A stretch of 64,000 nt of DNA from CAVXFS01 sp963761115 (GCA_963761115.1 CAVXFS010000003.1:496001-560000), one strand, 5' to 3'. Shown: positions 17,176-26,317, counted from the first letter of the stretch. The notes: a model not told the origin generated them from the letters alone. Numbers and translations are program-made.

Positions 17176-18591
17176 CTAGATACTGTAATACATGTCATAT
17201 TCAACCGGATGCGTGGTCATGCGGAAGCGGGTTACTTCTTCCATTTTCAGGTCGATATATGCATCGATAAAGTCATTGGAGAATACGCCACCACGGGTCA
17301 GGAACTCGCGATCCTTATCCAGGTAATCCAGAGCCTGGTCCAGGCTGGAGCAAACGGTTGGGATTTTGGCCTCTTCTTCCGGAGGAAGGTCGTACAGGTT
17401 CTTGTCTGAGGCATCACCGGGGTGAATCTTGTTTTGAATACCATCCAGTCCAGCCATCAACATGGCCGAGAAAGCCAGGTATGGATTGGCACCTGGATCC
17501 GGGAATCGCACCTCTATACGGCGCGCCTTGTCGGAATGCACGAACGGGATGCGGATCGAGGCAGAACGGTTGCGTGCCGAGTAGGCCAGCATTACCGGTG
17601 CTTCAAAGCCGGGCACCAGGCGCTTGTAGGAATTGGTCAGCGGATTGGTGATTGCATTCAGCGCACGCGCGTGTTTGATGATGCCGCCGATATAATACAG
17701 CGCCATCTCGGACAGCCCGGCATATCCATTGCCTGCGAACAAGTTCTTGCCGTCCTTCCAGATGGACTGGTGCACATGCATGCCGGAACCGTTGTCGCCG
17801 ACGATTGGCTTGGGCATGAAGGTGGCGGTTTTTCCATATTGGTGTGCAACATTGTGCACTGCATATTTCAGCACCTGGGTCCAGTCGGCGCGGCGCACCA
17901 GGGAGTTGAATTTGGTGCCGATTTCGCACTGTCCGGCGGTCCCCACTTCGTGGTGGTGCACTTCAACTTCCACCCCCATGGCTTCAAGCGCCAGGCACAT
18001 GGCCGAACGGATGTCCTGCAGCGAATCGACCGGGGGAACCGGGAAATAGCCGCCCTTTACTCTCGGGCGGTGGCCAATGTTGCCCCCTTCGATCTTTTCG
18101 GCGGAAGCCCAGGCGGCTTCTTCTGAATGCACCTTGCAGGAACTGCCGGACATATCGACTTCCCAGTTGACGGAATCGAAGACAAAAAATTCTGGTTCAG
18201 GGCCGAAATAGGCAACGTCGCCTATGCCACTGCTCTTCAAGTAAGCCTCGGCACGCTTGGCGAGGGAGCGAGGATCGCGGTCATAGCCCTTGCCATCGGA
18301 CGGCTCGACTACATCGCAGGAAATTACCAGAGTATTTTCATCCATGAACGGGTCTATGAATGCGGTAACCGGTTCCGGCATCAATTGCATGTCGGATGCC
18401 TGTATACCCTTCCAGCCGGCGATGGAGGATCCGTCAAAAGCGTGTCCATCCTCGAACTTGTCCGCGCCAAAAGCAGCGGCGGGTACGGACACATGCTGCT
18501 CCTTGCCGCGCGTATCGGTAAAACGCAGGTCAACGAATTTGACTTCTTTATCCTTGATTAATTTCAGAACATCTGCTGCCGACTTCGACAT
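17176..18591 (-). CDS. glnA: Glutamine synthetase type I
   Basis: 471-residue dodecameric enzyme making glutamine from glutamate, ammonia and ATP. Family signatures include DGSSIAGWKGIQASDM, FGPEPEFFVFD, and KPIVGDNGSGMHVHQS. The adenylylation site NLYDLPPEE has its Tyr at residue 400, so activity is expected to be controlled by GlnE and PII. The ATG at 18591 was chosen because it gives the canonical MSKSAADVLKLI start and is preceded by GAGAGGATT. A sigma-54 promoter and an NtrC-like site lie upstream and a terminator downstream. Confidence 0.98.
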   Translation of the reverse strand: MSKSAADVLKLIKDKEVKFVDLRFTDTRGKEQHVSVPAAAFGADKFEDGHAFDGSSIAGWKGIQASDMQLMPEPVTAFIDPFMDENTLVISCDVVEPSDGKGYDRDPRSLAKRAEAYLKSSGIGDVAYFGPEPEFFVFDSVNWEVDMSGSSCKVHSEEAAWASAEKIEGGNIGHRPRVKGGYFPVPPVDSLQDIRSAMCLALEAMGVEVEVHHHEVGTAGQCEIGTKFNSLVRRADWTQVLKYAVHNVAHQYGKTATFMPKPIVGDNGSGMHVHQSIWKDGKNLFAGNGYAGLSEMALYYIGGIIKHARALNAITNPLTNSYKRLVPGFEAPVMLAYSARNRSASIRIPFVHSDKARRIEVRFPDPGANPYLAFSAMLMAGLDGIQNKIHPGDASDKNLYDLPPEEEAKIPTVCSSLDQALDYLDKDREFLTRGGVFSNDFIDAYIDLKMEEVTRFRMTTHPVEYDMYYSI

Positions 18592-18670
18592 AATCCTCTC
18601 CCAAAAATGAAACGCGTGAAAAATTGAAAACAGTAAGCAAACCAGTTTCGGCAAACCTGACTAGGTTGTT

Positions 18671-18686
18671 AGCACGGAACATGCCA
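18671..18686 (-). promoter_or_regulatory. Sigma-54 (-24/-12) promoter of glnA
   Basis: Read on the minus strand the element is TGGCATGTTCCGTGCT. It keeps the invariant GG-N10-GC spacing of sigma-54 promoters and most of the TGGCAC-N5-TTGC consensus. Transcription would start about 70 bases upstream of the glnA ATG. Confidence 0.7.
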
Positions 18687-18778
18687 TGACCTTGCGGCGC
18701 CGGAATAAGCATTTTGCCATACTCAATCGGGAAAATGGGCAAATATTACGCCCCAATTCCGGGCGCAACTTTCATTGA

Positions 18779-18795
18779 TGCACTATTTTCGTGCG
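18779..18795 (-). promoter_or_regulatory. NtrC-binding-like enhancer upstream of glnA
   Basis: TGCAC-TATTTTC-GTGCG has the GCAC-N7-GTGC dyad expected for NtrC sites. It lies roughly 125 bp upstream of the inferred start of transcription, a normal enhancer distance, and overlaps the last codons of the neighbouring CDF gene. Only one clear site was seen; NtrC usually uses pairs. Confidence 0.5.
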
Positions 18796-19973
18796 CAGTT
18801 GCGATACATACGTATACTGCGAAAATATGGATCGTCCTGCGTTATTTCTGCGCAACGGTGACATAGTGAATCGAGCATCTCGGGATTCTGGTATTTCGAG
18901 GCGTCGAGAATCAGTTCCGCGTCAACTTTTCCGTCAAGATAATGCAACAAAATGTGGTCGCCGAGCGGAAGACCGTCGCCCAGACGCTCGGCCAGATGCT
19001 CAAGCAACGCTGCTCGGCTCGGCAGTTGGGTATTGGGTCTGGTTTTCGAGTCATCTTCCGGGTCGATATGCACCATGACATCCAGCACATGGTGGTCACG
19101 CAACACAGCCTGTCGCGCCGTTTCCGCGATGTAATGTCCTTCGGACACGCTGATCTTGGGATCAACCAGTATATGGGCGTCAACCAGCGCATGGTCAGCC
19201 ATCTTGCGGGTGCGCAATTCGTGCATACCGGATACGCCCGGTACCGACAGCAGTGTAGCGCGGATCGAATCGACTTCCTCGCTTGCCAGGCCGGTATCTA
19301 TCAACTCGGACATAGCCTCCAGCGCGAACTTGGCGCCCATGCGCGCAATCATCACTCCCACCACGGCCGCCGCGATCAGATCGAGAAAGGTGTAGCCGAG
19401 CAGGTTGCCGCTGATGCCGACGATAACTACCAGTGAGGAGGCGGCGTCCGAACGCGCGTGCCAGGCATTGGCAACCAGCATTTGCGAGCGCACCCGCTTG
19501 GCCACCGCCAGCATGTAGCGGAACATGCCCTCTTTCGCAGCCAGGGCGATGAACGCAATCCACAGTGTAAACGGATGCACCTCGCGTATCAGTTCCGGAT
19601 GCTGCAGACGCATCCCGGCCGTGACCAGCAATATGATGCCAAGCGCTGCCATCGCCACCCCGAGGATCAGCGTGGCGGCAGTTTCGATACGCGCGTGACC
19701 GTAGGGATGTTCTGCATCGGCATGACGGTTGCCGTGGCGATTGGCGAACAGTACCAGAATGTCGGAGAGCAGGTCGGACAGGGAATGCATTCCGTCGGCC
19801 ATCAGCGATTGCGAGCGGCCCAAATAACCTGCCACCACTTGCAGAAAGGTCAGCAGCAAATTGATGATAATGCTGACCCAGGTACTTTTTCGCGCGGCTG
19901 AAAAACGTGCTGGATGGGTGGGTTCAAAGGCCGCAGACTTGCCCACGCTATGACCGTGAGTGTGATTTTTCAT
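18783..19973 (-). CDS. Cation diffusion facilitator family metal exporter
   Basis: 396-residue inner-membrane divalent metal/proton antiporter. The His-rich N-terminus (MKNHTHGHS) supports the start at 19973 over 20015. LMADGMHSLSD in one helix and WHARSDAASSLVV in another carry the paired Asp/His metal site of CDF proteins; a cytoplasmic ferredoxin-like domain follows (VPGVSGMHELRTRKM, DAHILVDP). The C-terminus is extended by about 80 residues. Substrate is probably Zn or Fe, but this is not provable here. It is divergent from the rhodanese gene. Confidence 0.9.
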   Translation of the reverse strand: MKNHTHGHSVGKSAAFEPTHPARFSAARKSTWVSIIINLLLTFLQVVAGYLGRSQSLMADGMHSLSDLLSDILVLFANRHGNRHADAEHPYGHARIETAATLILGVAMAALGIILLVTAGMRLQHPELIREVHPFTLWIAFIALAAKEGMFRYMLAVAKRVRSQMLVANAWHARSDAASSLVVIVGISGNLLGYTFLDLIAAAVVGVMIARMGAKFALEAMSELIDTGLASEEVDSIRATLLSVPGVSGMHELRTRKMADHALVDAHILVDPKISVSEGHYIAETARQAVLRDHHVLDVMVHIDPEDDSKTRPNTQLPSRAALLEHLAERLGDGLPLGDHILLHYLDGKVDAELILDASKYQNPEMLDSLCHRCAEITQDDPYFRSIRMYRNCARK

Positions 19974-20050
19974 GTTGGATGCGCTACCATACTGGGCTTG
20001 CGCATAGCATAACACTTGCGGGTAATGGCTAAAAGGTAGACAACAACATC

Positions 20051-20503
20051 ATGGGTTCGATTACTGAAATTCTTAGCGTCGCACAGCAGCGTGCCAAGGA
20101 CATGAACTTGCCCTACGAAGGTGCCCTGACCCCGGACGAAGCCTGCCGTCTGATGGAAGCCGCACCCGGTTCCAGGATTGTGGATGTACGGACGCGTGCC
20201 GAACTGGATTGGGTAGGGCGCATACCTGGTGCGATTGAAATCGAGTGGCAGGTTTACCCCGGCATGAAATCCAATCCGTATTTCATGGCCCAGCTTGAAC
20301 AGCAGGTCGAGAAGGAAGCATTGGTGATGTTCATTTGTCGCAGCGGGATGCGCTCGCACCATGCGGCTGTGCTGGCTACTCAGGCCGGCTACTCGGATTG
20401 CTACAATATCCTGGAGGGATTCGAGGGCGACAAGGATACCGAAGAGCATCGCAATTCCAAAGGGGGCTGGCGCCACGCCGGACTGCCCTGGAAGCAGGGT
20501 TAG
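20051..20503 (+). CDS. Rhodanese-like domain protein
   Basis: 150-residue single-domain rhodanese. The fold is marked by RIVDVRTRAELDWVGRIPGA and the active-site loop MFICRSGMRSHHAA, with the catalytic Cys followed by RSGMRS. It ends with YNILEGFEGDKD, a common rhodanese C-terminus. It likely handles persulfide sulfur in the cytoplasm. No signal peptide. The neighbours (a CDF transporter and UppP) give no functional context. Confidence 0.9.
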   Translation: MGSITEILSVAQQRAKDMNLPYEGALTPDEACRLMEAAPGSRIVDVRTRAELDWVGRIPGAIEIEWQVYPGMKSNPYFMAQLEQQVEKEALVMFICRSGMRSHHAAVLATQAGYSDCYNILEGFEGDKDTEEHRNSKGGWRHAGLPWKQG

Positions 20504-20656
20504 CTGTTGTAACCCTGGAACGTCGTCAACACGAAGCAGGAGGTTTCTGGGTGCAAGTGCCGGGGCACCAGGCCGCTGGTTTGATTTGTATCAATGCGGC
20601 CCTTTTGCAGTGATTGGACAGACTCCCTGCGCCAGTGACTGGCCACGATTATGGAA

Positions 20657-21478
20657 TCAAGCTGACCAGTTCACCACCCCGCCATAGGCAGTTGCCAGCA
20701 CTATCAACCCAAACGCAATGCGATACCAGGCAAACACCGAGAAATCATGGTTGCTGATATAGCGCAGCAGCCAGCGCACGCACAGGAACGCGCTGACAAA
20801 CGAAGCGATGCCGCCCACCGCAAACATGCCTATATCATTGGCATGGAACATGTCGCGATATTTCACCACTTCATAGACAGTTGCGGCGGACAGGGTAGGG
20901 ATGGCAAGGAAGAAAGAAAATTCAGTCGCCGCCTTGCGCGACAGCCCGAAGAACAATCCACCAATGATGGTGGCGCCTGAGCGCGAAGTGCCCGGAATCA
21001 ACGCCAGTGCCTGTGCGCACCCTACCTTCAATGCATCCTTCCATCCCATGTCTTCCACCGTTGCGACAGTGATTATGTGATCGCGTTTTTCAGCCCACAG
21101 GATGAACACGCCACCGATGATGAACGCTAACGCTACCGGCACCGGTGCAAACAGGTACTGTTTGATCTTGCTGGCGAATAGCAGTCCCAGTACGGCGGCG
21201 GGCAGGAAAGCGATGACCAGATTGATGGCAAAGCGCTGCGAGGAACGTACGTTGGTCAGGCCGCAGACTATCAACATAATCTTTGTGCGATATTCCCAGC
21301 ATACCGCCAGGATCGCAGCAAACTGGATCACGATCTCGAACACCTTGCCCTTCTCGTCGTTGAAATTCAACAGGTCGCCCGCCAGGATCAGGTGGCCGGT
21401 GCTGGATATGGGAAGAAATTCGGTGAGGCCTTCGATCACGCCGAGTATGGCGGCTTTGAGCAGCAGTATGATGTCCAT
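20657..21478 (-). CDS. uppP: Undecaprenyl-diphosphatase
   Basis: 273-residue polytopic membrane enzyme that dephosphorylates undecaprenyl pyrophosphate for recycling in peptidoglycan and surface polysaccharide synthesis. The two signature motifs are present: EGLTEFLPISSTGHLIL near the N-terminus and PGTSRSGATIIGGL in the middle. Length is the BacA norm. No operon partner; 280 bp without any recognisable feature lie upstream, before the next gene cluster. Confidence 0.96.
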   Translation of the reverse strand: MDIILLLKAAILGVIEGLTEFLPISSTGHLILAGDLLNFNDEKGKVFEIVIQFAAILAVCWEYRTKIMLIVCGLTNVRSSQRFAINLVIAFLPAAVLGLLFASKIKQYLFAPVPVALAFIIGGVFILWAEKRDHIITVATVEDMGWKDALKVGCAQALALIPGTSRSGATIIGGLFFGLSRKAATEFSFFLAIPTLSAATVYEVVKYRDMFHANDIGMFAVGGIASFVSAFLCVRWLLRYISNHDFSVFAWYRIAFGLIVLATAYGGVVNWSA

Positions 21479-21758
21479 GTGATTTTGGTTGGTGAAAAAT
21501 TAACTCGCCATGACAGACTTGGTTCTGTTTGTTGCGGCTTGGATTGGCCAGTTTCCGGCAGGCTGCCAAAGCGTAGAATAAGGTCCAGCAGGGTGGCGTG
21601 AACAAGTTTGATTATAGCTCGGCTTGCAGCTGTCAGGTCGCCATGCTATTGCAGAATATACGCGCTTGAAGGTGTGCAGCTCTAAAACCGGATTATTGTG
21701 TTAGGCTGATCAATATCGTCTGTATGGTTATGTAAAATTTTCTTTTCGATTACGAGAC

Positions 21759-22145
21759 ATGCCCATGAGTACTGTGTTTATAAAGACGATTCTGCTCGAA
21801 ATTTTCTGTACGATGGCCATTTTCAGCGCAACCGGTTGTTACTCGGCGGCGCCTGCATCCACGCCCCCGCAATCGACAACTTCCGCCGCCGTCGAACAGC
21901 AGCAGTTGATCATCAAATTTAAACCAGGTACTCGCCAATGTGACGCGGCCGGGATTGCGGAACTATCCGCTGTCACACAGGTTCCAATCGCATTCGTTCG
22001 ATCGATGTCAGGCGAAGCTTGTGTGATAATCCAACAAGCGAATAGTCCGGAGAATTTGTTGCAGGGACAAGAATTACTCAGGCTTCAACCCTCGGTCGAG
22101 TGGCTGGAGGAGGACAGGAAAATGAAAGCGTTGATGCGGAAATGA
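21759..22145 (+). CDS. Probable lipoprotein resembling a free-standing subtilase propeptide (I9-like)
   Basis: 128 residues. The N-terminus looks like a lipoprotein signal ending ATGC, although -3 is Ala rather than Leu. The mature part (QQLIIKFKPGTRQ, VPIAFVRSMSGEACVI, SVEWLEEDR) lines up with the propeptide region of the protease encoded immediately downstream (SRLIVKPRNQPG, VPMSVLRRMSGGAHVI, NVELAEPD). It has no protease domain. I infer a separate propeptide-like chaperone or inhibitor. Its stop overlaps the protease start by ATGA. Start could be 21759 or 21765. The homology is read by eye. Confidence 0.75.
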   Translation: MPMSTVFIKTILLEIFCTMAIFSATGCYSAAPASTPPQSTTSAAVEQQQLIIKFKPGTRQCDAAGIAELSAVTQVPIAFVRSMSGEACVIIQQANSPENLLQGQELLRLQPSVEWLEEDRKMKALMRK

Positions 22146-24358
22146 CCGGACATACCAATCAAAGACAAGCAAACCCGACCGGGGTTGGCCTGATGGCAGG
22201 GCTGTTAATCCGCAATTTGTTATGCGCGCTCGTATGCCTTTCATTGCTGACCCCTGAACTCGGTCTGGCGGGACAGGCAATTCCCAACTGGCCGCTGAAG
22301 GTATTTACCGGCAAGGTCACCGGAAATGCCCAGGTCGACATGGTGTCGCGCCTGATCGTTAAACCTCGCAACCAGCCCGGCAGCAAGCTTGAAAGCGAAC
22401 TGCAAGCACACGATGGCAGTGAATTGTCAAAAATATCCAGCGTGCCGATGAGCGTGTTGCGCCGGATGTCCGGCGGGGCGCATGTCATCGAATTGAACCA
22501 GCCCGTTACATTATCCGAGGCGCGCGTGCTTGCAGCCCGGCTGATGCGTGACAGCAATGTGGAATTGGCCGAGCCGGATGTTATCCTGCATGCTGCCACC
22601 GTAACCCCGAATGACCCGCTCTACGTCGACCAGTGGCACTACATGACTCCGTCGCCTACCGATCTGGGGGGTGTCGACCTGCCAAACGCATGGAGCATCA
22701 CGGAAGGCGATCCTTCGATTACCGTTGCCGTGCTGGATACCGGCTATCGCCCGCATGTGGATCTTGGTACGGTGTTGCCGGGCTATGATTTTATCAGTGA
22801 TATTCCAACTGCCAATGATGGGGACGGGCGTGATGCCGATCCCCGGGATCCGGGCGACTGGAACCTGGCCAACGAGTGCGGCAGTGGTTCGTCAGCTTAT
22901 CCTTCCAGCTGGCATGGCACACATGTGGCCGGTACGATCGCCGCTATTCTGGATAACAGCATTGGCGTAACCGGTGTGGCACCAAACGTTCGGATATTGC
23001 CGGTGCGGGTTCTGGGGAAATGCGGTGGTTATACATCGGATATCATTGACGCGATGCGCTGGGCTGTCGGTATTCCAGTCAGCGGCGCACCGGCCAATCC
23101 TTATCCGGCCAGAATAATCAACCTGAGCCTGGGGGCCACAACCACCTGCTCAAATGCATTCCAGAGCGCCGTGACGGATGTGGTCAATGCCGGCACGGCG
23201 ATCATGGTTGCGACGGGAAACAGCAGTTCCACTTCGACCAGCGAACCGGCCAATTGTGTTGGCGTCATCGCTGTTACCGCCCATGCCATAGATGGCGACA
23301 ACGCCTGGTATGCAAATGTCGGCCCGAACGTTGCCATCAGTGCACCCGGTGGCGGATGTGGAACGACCAACTCATCCAACCGTGCCTGCACTACTGCGAA
23401 CAGCCCCGGCGTGTATTCGCTGATGAATACTGGAACTCAAGGTCCGGTTGCCGACAGTTACTCCGCCTACATGGGAACCAGCATGGCAACTCCCCATGTT
23501 TCCGGGGTGGCCGCGTTGATGCTGTCTGTAGACCCGTCGCTGACCCCGGCACAGATCAAATCCTATCTGCAGTCTTCTGCCCGCCCTTTTCCGGCTGGAA
23601 CTTATTGCACCCGGCACCCTGGCGTATGTGGCGCAGGGATGCTTGATGCGCAACAGGCATTGGTCGCGGTAACGACCCGGCCGCCAACGGTTACGCTGGG
23701 CAGTATCCCGTCAATAGTTGCGCCTGGCGATACGGTAAATCTTTCCGGTAGCGCAGTTGCGGGAAGCGGCAAAACCATCGCGTCTTATAAATGGACGCAA
23801 AACCCGCTTACTTCTCCGCCGCTCAATATCATTAATGCCAATTCGGCCAATGCCAGTTTCATCGCCCCGCAAACCGGCACCTATTCCCTGGTACTCACCG
23901 CCACCGACAGTGGCGGATTTACCGGTTCTGCTACGGCTGTGATCCGTGTCAATTCGCCCCCGGTACTGAACGCTGTTTCAGCGCAAACAGTTGTTGCGGG
24001 TCAAACACTGAGTTTTTCGGTTACCGCGACTGATATTGATGGAGATACGCCGATTTTTCATTCGGTATCCAAGCCAGCCGGTTCAACACTCAGCGCTAAT
24101 GGCCTGTTCACCTGGTCTAATGCAACCCCGGCCGGCAATTATTCGTTGACCTATTACGCCAGCGATAACTATGCAAACAGCGCTCAAGGCACGGTAAAAA
24201 TCACTGTGACTGGCAATACAGTGGTGCCTTCCGGTGGCGGTGGCGGCGGCGGTGGGGGCTCGGGCAGCTTTGATGGAGCATTACTGGCGGCCTTGGGATT
24301 GCTGGCGTTGAGTTTGCGTCTGCGTAGCCGCCAATTAGCAAAGGGCACGCATAAATGA
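22142..24358 (+). CDS. Secreted S8 subtilisin-like protease with GlyGly-CTERM sorting tail
   Basis: 738 residues from 22142 (an ATGA overlap with the upstream gene; ATG 22193 is an alternative start closer to the signal peptide). Order: signal peptide, I9-type propeptide, S8 domain with catalytic Asp199 (VAVLDTGYRPH), His258 (WHGTHVAGT) and Ser447 (GTSMATPHVSG), then two Ig/PKD-like domains (PPTVTLGSIPSIVAPGDTV and PPVLNAVSAQTVVAGQTL). The C-terminus is a run of glycines, a hydrophobic helix (GALLAALGLLALSL) and an Arg-rich end, the GlyGly-CTERM pattern. It is expected to be exported, then processed by the adjacent rhombosortase. Type II secretion is inferred from the family. Confidence 0.9.
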   Translation: MTGHTNQRQANPTGVGLMAGLLIRNLLCALVCLSLLTPELGLAGQAIPNWPLKVFTGKVTGNAQVDMVSRLIVKPRNQPGSKLESELQAHDGSELSKISSVPMSVLRRMSGGAHVIELNQPVTLSEARVLAARLMRDSNVELAEPDVILHAATVTPNDPLYVDQWHYMTPSPTDLGGVDLPNAWSITEGDPSITVAVLDTGYRPHVDLGTVLPGYDFISDIPTANDGDGRDADPRDPGDWNLANECGSGSSAYPSSWHGTHVAGTIAAILDNSIGVTGVAPNVRILPVRVLGKCGGYTSDIIDAMRWAVGIPVSGAPANPYPARIINLSLGATTTCSNAFQSAVTDVVNAGTAIMVATGNSSSTSTSEPANCVGVIAVTAHAIDGDNAWYANVGPNVAISAPGGGCGTTNSSNRACTTANSPGVYSLMNTGTQGPVADSYSAYMGTSMATPHVSGVAALMLSVDPSLTPAQIKSYLQSSARPFPAGTYCTRHPGVCGAGMLDAQQALVAVTTRPPTVTLGSIPSIVAPGDTVNLSGSAVAGSGKTIASYKWTQNPLTSPPLNIINANSANASFIAPQTGTYSLVLTATDSGGFTGSATAVIRVNSPPVLNAVSAQTVVAGQTLSFSVTATDIDGDTPIFHSVSKPAGSTLSANGLFTWSNATPAGNYSLTYYASDNYANSAQGTVKITVTGNTVVPSGGGGGGGGGSGSFDGALLAALGLLALSLRLRSRQLAKGTHK

Positions 24359-25056
24359 ATATCCGCACATCCGTCTTTCCGGGTTGTTATCTGCCACGAA
24401 ATGTCGAGGACAAGTGGGTACTCTTCCTGGTGGTTTCCACTCTGGCATCGATCGCGACTGCATGGCCTGAAGGCCTTGGCCATTTCCGCTACGACCGTTC
24501 CGCCCTGGCAAACGGCGAAATGTGGCGTATGGTCAGCGCACACCTGGTACACCTGAATGCGTTCCACCTGCTTGTCGACCTGTTCGGTCTTGCCTTGATT
24601 TGCGAATTACAGTGGGGCGCCATGCCCCTGCGCCATGGTTCAGGCCTGATTTGCTTTTCCGGAGTTGTGATTGATATCGCGCTATGGTGGCTTCATCCGG
24701 AACTGGAATGGTATGCAGGCTTGTCGGGTGCTTTGTACGGACTGTGGGCAGGATGTGCATTGTATGGGTTGACTTCTGCTGCCAATTCCCGGGCACTTGC
24801 ATATACATCCTGGTCATCGATCATCCGGTCGAGGTCGCTCTACCTTTCAGGGTTGATCCTGATCACGGCAAAACTGGTGATGGAATATCACTTTGGCCCC
24901 TTTGACAATACAGAACAACTAATAGGGGGTCACGTGGTGACTGCTGCCCACCGTTATGGGGCCTTGGCTGGGATAGTGTATGTATTGGTTTGCCGCGCCA
25001 TGAAATTGAAATCAGGAAATGTTGTATCGGGAAGAATTTCAACCCCCTTCATTTAG
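24355..25056 (+). CDS. rrtA: Rhombosortase-like rhomboid protease
   Basis: 233-residue polytopic membrane protein. Rhomboid features are EMWRMVSAHLVHLNAFHLLVDLFGLAL, the catalytic-serine motif WYAGLSGALYGL (Ser124) and a C-terminal His199 in AAHRYGALAG. The compact size and GLSG motif match rhombosortases, which cleave GlyGly-CTERM tails. The gene overlaps the GlyGly-CTERM protease gene by ATGA, which strongly supports an enzyme-substrate pair. Confidence 0.85.
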   Translation: MNIRTSVFPGCYLPRNVEDKWVLFLVVSTLASIATAWPEGLGHFRYDRSALANGEMWRMVSAHLVHLNAFHLLVDLFGLALICELQWGAMPLRHGSGLICFSGVVIDIALWWLHPELEWYAGLSGALYGLWAGCALYGLTSAANSRALAYTSWSSIIRSRSLYLSGLILITAKLVMEYHFGPFDNTEQLIGGHVVTAAHRYGALAGIVYVLVCRAMKLKSGNVVSGRISTPFI

Positions 25057-25107
25057 CCTGAAGATGTCGACATGCTCAGCCATATTTTCTTTAATCCCGA
25101 TTGTGGC

Positions 25108-25113
25108 TATAAT
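25108..25113 (+). promoter_or_regulatory. Candidate -10 element of the tRNA-Phe gene
   Basis: A perfect TATAAT lies 46 bp upstream of the tRNA and is followed by a GC-rich discriminator (GCGCACC), as in stringently controlled stable-RNA promoters. The -35 at 17 bp spacing (TTTTCT) is weak. Confidence 0.5.
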
Positions 25114-25159
25114 GCGCACCCTCGCGTGAGCCACCAAGGTTCGCAAGATGTTGGTATAT

Positions 25160-25235
<76 letters not shown>

Positions 25236-25495
25236 AATTAACAAAGGGTGCCGAATAAATTCTGAGGCCATTTGTGAGAGATTTGCGTCTACGCCATTTT
25301 TTGGCGCCTAAATTCCGGTATCTCGATCTCTGTTGTGAAATCTCCCCGTAATTCAGAGTGTTTGAAGGGTAAGGCAGTTCAGCATGTTCAGGGTCTAGTG
25401 TCCGCTCCTGCATGCGGCCGCACATAGGATTTATGTTGTATTTTCGCAAATCAGGAATGCCTATTGCCAATTCTGCAGGAACAGATGTAATTAAA
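25236..25495. other. Non-coding gap between tRNA-Phe and the ompA promoter
   Basis: No credible gene, terminator or repeat is visible here. Open frames on the minus strand that run through the tRNA are artefacts. Confidence 0.6.
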
Positions 25496-25504
25496 TGCTA
25501 TAAT
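25496..25504 (+). promoter_or_regulatory. Extended -10 promoter of the OmpA-family gene
   Basis: TGCTATAAT is an extended -10 (TGnTATAAT) with a perfect hexamer. No strong -35 is visible at 17 bp, which is normal for extended -10 promoters. It gives a leader of about 120 nt before the ATG at 25631. Confidence 0.55.
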
Positions 25505-25630
25505 CATCTTGTGGTTACAATTTTTACTGCCCGAGTTATTGGTTGTGTTTTCACTGGCTACCACCTCTGGCTGATAAGAATCTCCTTCCTGCCTGGTCAG
25601 GGGGGTTTTATACAACTAGTGGGAGATATC

Positions 25631-26317
25631 ATGAAAAAATCAATAATCATTCTTAATTCACTTGCTGCAGCTACATTATTAATGCTGTCTGGGGTTGCTT
25701 CTGCAGAAGTGACCATAGCATATGCGACGGATCCCGCTGGAGCGTTGGTCAAGAACGGCACGGGAGGCTGCTGGAGAACCGGTTACTGGACTCCGGAGTT
25801 GGCATTAGCCGAATGCGATCCTGATCTGGTCAAGAAAGAAGAGCCAAAACCCGCTCCAGTAATGGCGCCGCCACCTCCACCACCTGCGCCGGCACCGGCA
25901 CCGGTTGTAATGGCACCAAAACCGCCTGCATTTACTACCATCGACTTGCAAGCCGATGCGCTGTTTGACTTTGACAAGGCTGTCTTGAAGGATGCCGGCA
26001 AGCAAAAGCTGGACAATGAAGTCGTTGCCAACGTCAAGGAATATACGCGTGTTGGTACCATCGAGGTGACCGGATATACCGACCGCATCGGTTCCAAAGC
26101 GTACAATCTGAAGCTGTCCCAGCGTCGCGCAGATGCTGTGAAGGCATACCTGGTCAGTCAAGGGGTCGATGAGATGCATATCGACACAGTCGCCAGGGGT
26201 GAGGACGATCCAGTCGCTGCTTGCGAAAATGTGAAGGGCTGGTCCAAGCTGGTTAAGTGCCTGGCACCCAATCGTCGAGTCGAGGTTTCAGCCAAGGTCC
26301 AGAAACAGGTAAATTAA
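25631..26317 (+). CDS. OmpA-family outer membrane / peptidoglycan-binding protein
   Basis: 228 residues from 25631, chosen for the signal peptide (MKKSIIILNSLAAATLLMLSGVASA) and the GGGAGATATC ribosome binding region. A short Cys-containing module (GGCWRTGYWTPELALAECDPD) is followed by a Pro/Ala linker and an OmpA C-terminal domain (ALFDFDKAVLKDAGK, VTGYTDRIGSKAYNLKLSQRRADAVKAYL, PNRRVEVSAKV) that binds peptidoglycan. There is no beta-barrel domain, so it is a periplasmic linker rather than a classical OmpA. Two terminators follow. Confidence 0.92.
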   Translation: MKKSIIILNSLAAATLLMLSGVASAEVTIAYATDPAGALVKNGTGGCWRTGYWTPELALAECDPDLVKKEEPKPAPVMAPPPPPPAPAPAPVVMAPKPPAFTTIDLQADALFDFDKAVLKDAGKQKLDNEVVANVKEYTRVGTIEVTGYTDRIGSKAYNLKLSQRRADAVKAYLVSQGVDEMHIDTVARGEDDPVAACENVKGWSKLVKCLAPNRRVEVSAKVQKQVN

